Shown: positions 46,227-50,571 of the stretch, piece after piece
Numbering within the stretch: position 1 is the first letter of the stretch
How the letters are laid out: the number at the start of each line of letters is the position of its first letter
Virus record (IMG/VR): IMGVR_UViG_3300037264_004382
Coordinates: 1-50,571 of that record
Strand: one strand, 5' to 3'
Source: a virus
DNA length: 50,571 nt
Program-made: the position numbers and the translations under genes
Notes under the pieces: model-generated
What the model saw: only the letters and a program-made list of their open reading frames with translations
Told to the model about the DNA's origin: nothing
The model's database searches: none

Positions 46227-46859
46227 TCACTTCTTTTCCTTTTTTTCCTTCTTAGGTGGGGATGGAAGACCCGTCTTTAGGGGCCAACCATAGACCGCGG
46301 ACTTCAAAATGGCCTTTCTCTCCAGAAGGAGAAGATTATCATTTAGTGAATCCCCCGCTCTCAATCGTTCAGCCATAGGGGGGAATGCCCACTGAACAGC
46401 ACCTAAAATGATACCTACTACCTCTTTCTTTTTATTCCAGATAGGACTCCCACTAGACCCGGGATAGACCCATCCATCTATGACGAGGAAGCCCTCTAGG
46501 TTTTCACCTAAGTATCTACCTACTATGGTAGTGGTTACTCCTTTGTCTACCATACCCTTGTAGTAAAGCTCTTCAGTCTCCTCTGGCTTGTCTCTACTTA
46601 TCTTCACCCTATGGCTAAAGGGGATCTCCTCTTCTGTTTCTGTGTTGAAGAGAGCGAGATCCCTTTTTGTGTCTACCCACTGCCTCTTGGCAGAGTGCCT
46701 TTCCCTATCTATCTCGTATGTACAAGTTCCAGTTGAGCTAAGATGGGCAACTGTAAGTAGGACCTTGGGGTAGGGTGAAAAGGCCCAACCACTTTTGCCA
46801 TCACAGGAAAAGGGGAGGGCTCCCTGGGTTAGACTCACGACAAGTAGAATGGCCAACAT
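46227..46859 (-). CDS. Trypsin-like serine protease with signal peptide
   Basis: 210 residues, ATG with AAGAGG. LAILLVVSLTQGALPFSC is a signal peptide. LLTVAHL gives catalytic His (H39), KRDLALF gives Asp (D67), and YPGSSGSPI gives Ser (S136) in GxSG context, followed by VVGIILGAV. The chymotrypsin-fold triad is complete in the right order, so it should be active after export to the periplasm or outside. The C-terminus is Lys-rich. Exported proteases of this fold are unusual on phages. It might degrade host envelope proteins or protect progeny. Confidence 0.75.
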   Translation of the reverse strand: MLAILLVVSLTQGALPFSCDGKSGWAFSPYPKVLLTVAHLSSTGTCTYEIDRERHSAKRQWVDTKRDLALFNTETEEEIPFSHRVKISRDKPEETEELYYKGMVDKGVTTTIVGRYLGENLEGFLVIDGWVYPGSSGSPIWNKKKEVVGIILGAVQWAFPPMAERLRAGDSLNDNLLLLERKAILKSAVYGWPLKTGLPSPPKKEKKEKK

Positions 46860-46870
46860 TTTAATACCTC

Positions 46871-46939
46871 TTAATACCTAAGCTTTCTATCTTCCTCCAC
46901 GAAAAGGAGGAAGACCAGAACTATAAAAAGGGCGATCAA
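46871..46939 (-). CDS. 22-residue transmembrane peptide
   Basis: TTG at 46939-46937 overlaps the stop of 46936-47394 (TTGA). IALFIVLVFLLFVEEDRKLR is a single span with a charged tail. The stop is followed by the SD of the protease gene. An 8-bp palindrome (CTTCCTCC/GGAGGAAG, 46891-46913) lies within it. Plausible by coupling and composition; no homology possible at this length. Confidence 0.35.
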   Translation of the reverse strand: MIALFIVLVFLLFVEEDRKLRY

Positions 46940-47394
46940 TCGAGATGGATGTCATTTAGAGTAGGATGATGCTTCTCGAAGTACATAAGGGCAAGAAGAT
47001 GAAAGCAGGCGTGAGCAAGGTGGGAAAGGCCGGACTCTTTATCCTTAGACTCTCCCGAGGCCCAGAGGGCGAGGTGCCTACCAAGAGCGCTCAGGCTCAG
47101 GGTCCATGAATAACCCTTCTGCCAGTTCCTAGGAGCATACTTAGTAGCCCCATATCCGTACACCTCTGCAACTTGGTTCAACTCTGCGAATGGAAGGAGC
47201 CCCCACTCGGCCTGCTTAGCACCCTTCTCTCCACCTGTAAGGGGATCCTTCATAAGAATTTCGCCCTCACCACCACTCCTTCTTCCATTTTCTAGTGTCC
47301 ATACACCTATGGAGGGTGGTGGTTCAACCCTCCGCAATTCTTCTTTCCTGTTTGCCGCACAGACAGGACAATCAGTGACGTTGCAGTCTTCCAT
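46936..47394 (-). CDS. dATP/dGTP diphosphohydrolase-type protein (DUF5664-like)
   Basis: 152 residues with a strong SD (AGGGGG) before the ATG. KGAKQAEWGLLPF, YGYGATKYAPRNWQKGYSW, SALGRHLALWASGE, KDKESGLSHLAHACFHLLAL fit the MazG-like phage family called dATP/dGTP diphosphohydrolase N-terminal. The family hydrolyses deoxynucleoside triphosphates and in some phages goes with diaminopurine DNA (MazZ). No PurZ or DatZ is in this window, so base substitution cannot be claimed. Two Cys pairs at the N-terminus are extra. Likely shapes the dNTP pool. Confidence 0.7.
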   Translation of the reverse strand: MEDCNVTDCPVCAANRKEELRRVEPPPSIGVWTLENGRRSGGEGEILMKDPLTGGEKGAKQAEWGLLPFAELNQVAEVYGYGATKYAPRNWQKGYSWTLSLSALGRHLALWASGESKDKESGLSHLAHACFHLLALMYFEKHHPTLNDIHLD

Positions 47395-47395
47395 T

Positions 47396-47953
47396 TTATT
47401 TGCCCCCTATCCACTTTGCAATATCCATATAACCAAACACCCTTTTGTAGGGACAAACTATGTCAAGACTCTGATTCCAGGGGCGATCTAGGAGGAGGGA
47501 GTCCGCATCAGAGTGCATACCTACATCAATGGCATTCCCTATCTTATCATCCACCATAAGAATACCCCCTAACTCTTTTATGATGACCGCCTTCTGGTTG
47601 CTAAAAACCACTTCATCCACCCCAACCACGTCAATGAGGGTCTTCTTCGCCTCTTCATCTGCCTTTGACCTCGCTGAAACCACTACAACATTAAAGCCTA
47701 GAACTTTAAGATCAGAAACAAACTCCCTTGCCCCATCATAGGGAGGAATCTCTCTTTGATAGGTGTAGGTCCAAAGCTGAGAGATGTACTCTTGTGAGAG
47801 GCCAAAGGCCTCTTCTAGATCCCAGTGCCCTATATCCCTAACCTTTACCTCTATCTTGGAGGGAAAGCGCTTGTTGATAAAGTCAATCCACACAGAGGCC
47901 ATGTCCAGTAGAACTCCATCTGCATCGAGACAAATTACTGGCTTTTTCGTCAT
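47396..47953 (-). CDS. HAD-like 5'(3')-deoxyribonucleotidase
   Basis: 185 residues from the ATG encoding MTKKPVICLDADG, preceded by GAAAGG; an upstream TTG frame overlaps the M15 gene. Motif I is LDADGVLLD (D10, D12), motif II VVVVSARS, then a Lys, and motif IV ILMVDDKIGNA. A cap-like insertion sits between I and II. Family resemblance is to the deoxyribonucleotidases that clear dNMPs. Together with the neighbouring diphosphohydrolase it may tune host nucleotide breakdown. Confidence 0.75.
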   Translation of the reverse strand: MTKKPVICLDADGVLLDMASVWIDFINKRFPSKIEVKVRDIGHWDLEEAFGLSQEYISQLWTYTYQREIPPYDGAREFVSDLKVLGFNVVVVSARSKADEEAKKTLIDVVGVDEVVFSNQKAVIIKELGGILMVDDKIGNAIDVGMHSDADSLLLDRPWNQSLDIVCPYKRVFGYMDIAKWIGGK

Positions 47954-47969
47954 CCTTTCAAATCCCCCC

Positions 47970-48293
47970 TTAAGTAGGATCAAACTCTAAGTGTATGTGT
48001 TCATTAACCCCACCCCTATCTTCTAAAAGAACATCAAACCCTAGTGGTATTAGGATGGTTTGAAGTTGAGCAAAGATGCTGTCTTTAGTGGGCTCATCTG
48101 GAAGATCCTTGGTTCTAAGATCACAGGCCAAACCCTTGTAGTGAAACGAGTTAGAGGTATGCACGCCGTCCACTACAGCAGTAACAGTAAGCACCTGCCC
48201 GTGCTCCTCCCAGATCCTCTCCGCGAAGTGGATGCCAACCAAAAGCTCCGGCTTGAGCCCTATGATACTCACACCCTTCTTACAGCTAAGCAT
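47970..48293 (-). CDS. M15-type peptidoglycan peptidase (endolysin candidate)
   Basis: 107 residues, ATG overlapping the stop of a 37-residue frame. SNSFHYKGLACDLR is the HxxGxAxD zinc motif (H51, D58), and NEHIHLEFD supplies catalytic Glu (E98) and the last His (H101). The length matches single-domain L-Ala-D-Glu or D-Ala-D-Ala peptidases used as endolysins. No signal peptide, so a holin is needed; a membrane-anchored coiled coil gene lies just upstream. Confidence 0.8.
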   Translation of the reverse strand: MLSCKKGVSIIGLKPELLVGIHFAERIWEEHGQVLTVTAVVDGVHTSNSFHYKGLACDLRTKDLPDEPTKDSIFAQLQTILIPLGFDVLLEDRGGVNEHIHLEFDPT

Positions 48294-48399
48294 ACTTTTT
48301 CTTCTTCTTTCTACTAGCCTTGACTAGATTTTTTCTAAGGCGGTCAAGCTCCTCCATCATCCTGTCTTCATTTTCTTGCTGAGTCTTACTCCGCGTCAT
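48286..48399 (-). CDS. 37-residue charged coiled-coil peptide
   Basis: ATG at 48399-48397 behind GGGGGA within the preceding gene's end. The product (RSKTQQENEDRMMEELDRL) is helical with a KKKKK tail. Overlaps both neighbours, as usual here. Belongs to the presumed lysis cluster. Confidence 0.45.
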   Translation of the reverse strand: MTRSKTQQENEDRMMEELDRLRKNLVKASRKKKKKYA

Positions 48400-48565
48400 G
48401 ACGATCCCCCAACTCCTTATTTAAGAGTGTAAGCTGTGTTACCACCCTCTCAAGGAGGGCCTCGTACTTTTTAGAGGCATCCACATTAGCCCTCCAGAGG
48501 ACCCATACACCAAAAAGGTAGACCCCCGAGGCCCCGTACTTTACTGCTAACTCTAAGATATCCAT
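48386..48565 (-). CDS. Membrane-anchored coiled coil, holin-like
   Basis: 59 residues. ILELAVKYGASGVYLFGVWVLW is one membrane span and VDASKKYEALLERVVTQLTLLNKEL is a coiled coil. This plan is the one of small holin or spanin-like proteins of the BhlA/XhlA type. It directly precedes the coiled-coil peptide and the M15 peptidase, so the three likely form a lysis cassette. Upstream ATG at 48565 follows the preceding stop by 1 nt. Confidence 0.6.
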   Translation of the reverse strand: MDILELAVKYGASGVYLFGVWVLWRANVDASKKYEALLERVVTQLTLLNKELGDRHDAE

Positions 48566-48566
48566 T

Positions 48567-48911
48567 CTAAATCACCCGGCCAAGGAGGCCCTTTCCTGTC
48601 AACTGTCTAACCGCCCTGTTCCAATCCTTATCACCATGATCAGCATTGGGTAAGACAATGTGAAGACACTCATGGGTTAATACTAGGTAGAGCCACTTTG
48701 GGAAGTCCTTGAGGGAAGTGTCTATTTCTATATGCCACATCCCGTCCTCTCCCTTCACCACGCAAGCCTCTTCATCTCTAGTATCTATCCAGTCTCCCTC
48801 TGCCCTGTGCTCTATGAATCGAAAGGTGACCTTCTCAAGCTCAGGAAGCTCGGGGAGATACCTTCTCTTTATGTCTATAAAGATCCCCTTCGGGCTCTTA
48901 GGGCGTCTCAA
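48567..48911 (-). CDS. SprT-like HExxH metallopeptidase
   Basis: 114 residues, TTG at 48911 supported by GAGGG 8 nt before and overlap with the previous gene. YLVLTHECLHIVLPNADHGDKDWNRAVRQ holds HExxH (H80, E81, H84) and then a DHG (H92) and W, the order seen in SprT-like proteases. No signal peptide. Probably cytosolic; SprT-like enzymes act on DNA-bound proteins, but other small zincins share this motif, so the role is open. Confidence 0.65.
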   Translation of the reverse strand: MRRPKSPKGIFIDIKRRYLPELPELEKVTFRFIEHRAEGDWIDTRDEEACVVKGEDGMWHIEIDTSLKDFPKWLYLVLTHECLHIVLPNADHGDKDWNRAVRQLTGKGLLGRVI

Positions 48912-49836
48912 TGATTTCCCTCATGAAGCGGAGGGCCTTCTCAAACTCCACATCGCCCATAGAGTGTCTCCAAAGCATAAAGGCTACTCCATTTCTTTTG
49001 TTTGCAATGGCCAGTTCGCGCCATCTAGAAGCGGTAAGGGGAGGGTTGGGGTTGTATTCATTGACAATAGTAGGTCCAGCTCCCGGACTAACCACATACA
49101 CCCCATGCCTTGCAATGTAGTCCATTTCAGACTCCAGGAATGGGTCGTGTGAGTTCGTCCCGATAGGCGGGGCCACCCTTCCCCGCTTCCTGTAAGCCTC
49201 TTTAATAGCATCCCTAATCCCCTCTTCCCACTCAGGGACTAGCATCCCCTGACAGTCAAAGGTTTCATTCCCTATCTGAAAAAACACATTAGGATAGGGT
49301 CCGAGGGCCTCCACCAGGGTGTCAACCCAGTCGATATGTCTTTTCTGGGGTGGACCGGAGAGGACCTTGCAAGAATCATTCCACCAGCTTAGATGCGGCC
49401 GTTCAAGGACCCACGCATCTACCGTATCCACCTCCACGTAGATCCCCCTCTCCATCGCCATCTTCACTGTCTCTATGAGAAGGGGTATGATCCTGTCCGC
49501 TGCGTATTGTCTCCCCTGTGGAGCCTGCTCTGAGAAGGGTCCAGTCCTTATATGAACGTAGTTCCCCTTGTGGGCGTAGATCAAGTCTAAGAAGCTCTCG
49601 GAGGCTAACGGCCAGCCGCTCCCCCACTCTCGTGAACCACAACACCCCACCACTCCCATCAAAGGGGGTTGAAATTGTTGGCCTATAACTCGTAGAGGGG
49701 GGACCCCCCATGGGGATGGGGATGGGGATGGAGATGGGGATGGGGATGGTAAATGGGAGGGGCCACCGACTGAGGGGAAATCCTGGCATCCCATTGTTAG
49801 TGAGAGGAAGAAGAGACCTAAAAGTTTCTTTATCAT
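48898..49836 (-). CDS. TIM-barrel glycoside-hydrolase-like lipoprotein
   Basis: 312 residues. KKLLGLFFLSLTMGC is a signal peptide with lipobox-like end (C17 as the modified Cys; T at -3 is slightly off consensus). A PS repeat linker (residues 30-42) leads to a GH-A-like barrel: FFQIGNETF (E191, acid/base position) and IVNEYNP (E260, nucleophile position), with VEVDTVDAWV and VAFMLWRHS as other strands. Both catalytic Glu are present. It would be anchored on the outer face of a membrane. Possible superinfection, capsule or envelope function. Confidence 0.65.
   Translation of the reverse strand: MIKKLLGLFFLSLTMGCQDFPSVGGPSHLPSPSPSPSPSPSPWGVPPLRVIGQQFQPPLMGVVGCCGSREWGSGWPLASESFLDLIYAHKGNYVHIRTGPFSEQAPQGRQYAADRIIPLLIETVKMAMERGIYVEVDTVDAWVLERPHLSWWNDSCKVLSGPPQKRHIDWVDTLVEALGPYPNVFFQIGNETFDCQGMLVPEWEEGIRDAIKEAYRKRGRVAPPIGTNSHDPFLESEMDYIARHGVYVVSPGAGPTIVNEYNPNPPLTASRWRELAIANKRNGVAFMLWRHSMGDVEFEKALRFMREIIETP
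49710..49748. repeat. Hexanucleotide repeat encoding the PS linker
   Basis: About six units of ATGGGG (one unit ATGGAG) on the + strand, reading TCCCCA/CCCCAT on the coding strand and giving Pro-Ser pairs. Slippage here would change the linker in steps of two residues without shifting frame. Confidence 0.7.
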
Positions 49837-49842
49837 CCATAA

Positions 49843-49872
49843 ACACTACCACTATTATACCCCCCCTGTCAA
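49843..49872 (-). promoter_or_regulatory. Promoter-like site for the lipoprotein unit
   Basis: On the minus strand, TTGACA (49872-49867) with an 18-nt spacer to TAGTGT (49848-49843), preceded by TGG. An alternative -10, TATAAT (49859-49854), is perfect but only 7 nt from that -35. The first option would put the transcript start at the lipoprotein ATG (leaderless), the second about 11 nt before it. No SD is visible for that ATG. Confidence 0.4.
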
Positions 49873-49884
49873 GGCTTTTCTGGT

Positions 49885-50250
49885 TTAGTAGATCCACTGT
49901 CTTGCAATCTCGCAGAGCGCCACGAATACAGCATCCTTGTCGCGCTCCAACTGGCCCAGCTTCGCGTAGGGGACTAGATCCGGGTGGATCTTGGCCTCAC
50001 GATCGTACTTCTCGCCATAGACCCATCCCATGGCGTAGTAGGCTTGCATCCAACTGCCATGAAGTTCCTCGGGTGACATCGAGCGATCCTCGCCACCCTG
50101 ACGCTCGATGACCTTGCGGAACTGAGCCTTGAATGGCTCCTCACGCTCGGCCCATTCAACGGGGATGATCGGGGCAGTTGCAGCCATTGCAGCCAGCCTA
50201 GCCCCGTTGTAGACGAACTCGGCGCGCCTTTCGACCAGCTCCGTTACCAT
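49885..50250 (-). CDS. RyR-domain protein
   Basis: 121 residues, ATG overlapping the previous stop. MQAYYAMGWVYGEKYDREAKIHPDLVPYAKLGQLERDKD is the core of the RyR domain (MGWxYGxxxD ... KxHPxLxPYxxL ... ExxKD), which phages often carry as a single small domain of unknown function. The N-terminus is helical and includes a VEWAERE segment. GC-rich, with CGC and CTC codons unlike its neighbours, suggesting separate acquisition. Confidence 0.75.
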   Translation of the reverse strand: MVTELVERRAEFVYNGARLAAMAATAPIIPVEWAEREEPFKAQFRKVIERQGGEDRSMSPEELHGSWMQAYYAMGWVYGEKYDREAKIHPDLVPYAKLGQLERDKDAVFVALCEIARQWIY

Positions 50251-50408
50251 GGATCCATCATCCTTCCCCAGAAAATCTCCAGCCCAACCATCGCCTCTGT
50301 AAGAGCCACATAGTCCCCGTTGGTCCTATGCTTTTTATATTCATTAAAAAGCGTACTCACTATAAGAAGGTGTTCCTCCATCTTTTCCATTTGAGACTCA
50401 TTTAGCAT
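50244..50408 (-). CDS. 54-residue hypothetical helical protein
   Basis: ATG at 50408-50406 overlaps the end of the partial gene upstream, and its stop overlaps the RyR start. QMEKMEEHLLIVSTLFNEYKK and ALTEAMVGLEIFWGRM are two helices. Unknown function. Confidence 0.5.
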   Translation of the reverse strand: MLNESQMEKMEEHLLIVSTLFNEYKKHRTNGDYVALTEAMVGLEIFWGRMMDPW

Positions 50409-50571
50409 TGTTTCTAATGGCCTCCAACTTTGTAAGAGTGGTCACCATGAAATCGAAAACGCGCCGAGCAACCTCTAAAGGAGTCTCCCCCCTATAGTTA
50501 ATCGCTGGTGGCTTATCGCGGTGCCTAAGGTTCCATCTTAGGTCTTTCAAGTATGAAACAAACAGGTTTGC
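50398..50571 (-). CDS. Hypothetical protein, 5' end outside window
   Basis: The frame is open from the window edge to TGA at 50400-50398, 57 residues. LKDLRWNLRHRDKPPAINYRGETPLEVARRVFDFMVTTLTKLEAI is basic then helical. Start is beyond the window. Unrecognised. Confidence 0.5.
   Translation of the reverse strand, partial: ANLFVSYLKDLRWNLRHRDKPPAINYRGETPLEVARRVFDFMVTTLTKLEAIRNNAK

Noticed and set aside
46936-47394. Claim that the phage uses diaminopurine in its DNA
   Set aside because: The protein family is broader than MazZ, and neither PurZ nor DatZ is present in the window.
1-50571. tRNA genes, CRISPR arrays, insertion sequences, integrase or attachment sites
   Set aside because: Scanning both strands by eye showed no cloverleaf with T-arm sequence, no regularly spaced direct repeats and no transposase or recombinase motif. 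A tRNA search program would be decisive.

Overview
The window is a stretch of a tailed double-stranded DNA bacteriophage genome, probably environmental. It carries large terminase, portal, scaffold, major capsid protein, a beta-rich tubular tail protein, head-tail adaptors, fibres and a 1446-residue internal virion protein. No tape measure, sheath or baseplate gene is visible, which suggests a short-tailed (podovirus-like) particle; this is inference. No RNA polymerase, integrase, tRNA or CRISPR array is seen. The host cannot be named. SD-led starts, sigma70-like promoters, a lipoprotein signal and an M15 peptidase point to a bacterium, possibly Gram-negative.

Layout. (1) 1-4882, leftward: small, mostly unknown genes with many ATGA/GTGA overlaps. 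They include Cys-rich zinc-ribbon proteins, a cyclic-phosphate-type receiver domain, a ribbon-helix-helix-like protein and two alanine-repeat proteins. (2) 4883-5728: a non-coding divergent region with a perfect DnaA box, a long inverted repeat around an AT-rich core, and repeated GTGCCAG motifs; it is a candidate origin and control region. (3) 5729-40748, rightward: papain-like peptidase, holin-like protein, a putative small terminase subunit, TerL, portal, scaffold, capsid, adaptors, accessory virion proteins, fibres and ejection proteins. Three strong promoter-like sites (10316, 17782, 33040) share TTGACT/TTGCAT plus an extended -10 of TGnTATCAT type and divide this arm into transcription units. 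A clear hairpin terminator lies at 21337-21361. (4) 40762-50571, leftward: DNA replication, nucleotide metabolism and secreted or lytic enzymes, in tightly overlapping genes.

The replication arm holds a family A DNA polymerase split into two genes. One encodes a family 4-like uracil-DNA glycosylase fused to a 3'-5' exonuclease and a Cys-rich tail (42438-44012). The other encodes the polymerase domain (40762-41946). Three small overlapping ORFs lie between them. Nearby are a second DnaQ-like exonuclease with a zinc ribbon, a dATP/dGTP diphosphohydrolase-type protein and a HAD deoxynucleotidase. The hydrolase load is unusual: a trypsin-like protease with signal peptide, two small HExxH proteins, an M15 peptidase next to a membrane-anchored coiled coil, a TIM-barrel lipoprotein and a second TIM-barrel glycosidase-like protein. 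The virion arm adds a papain-like peptidase and an HExxH motif inside the giant ejection protein.

The rightward arm is mosaic. A GC-rich block from about 14314 to 17450 carries four accessory virion genes, three of which have less GC-rich paralogues at 25945-29791. Its right edge falls inside the repeat region of one gene, as expected for homologous recombination between phages. All functions here were assigned by reading motifs by eye, without database searches.
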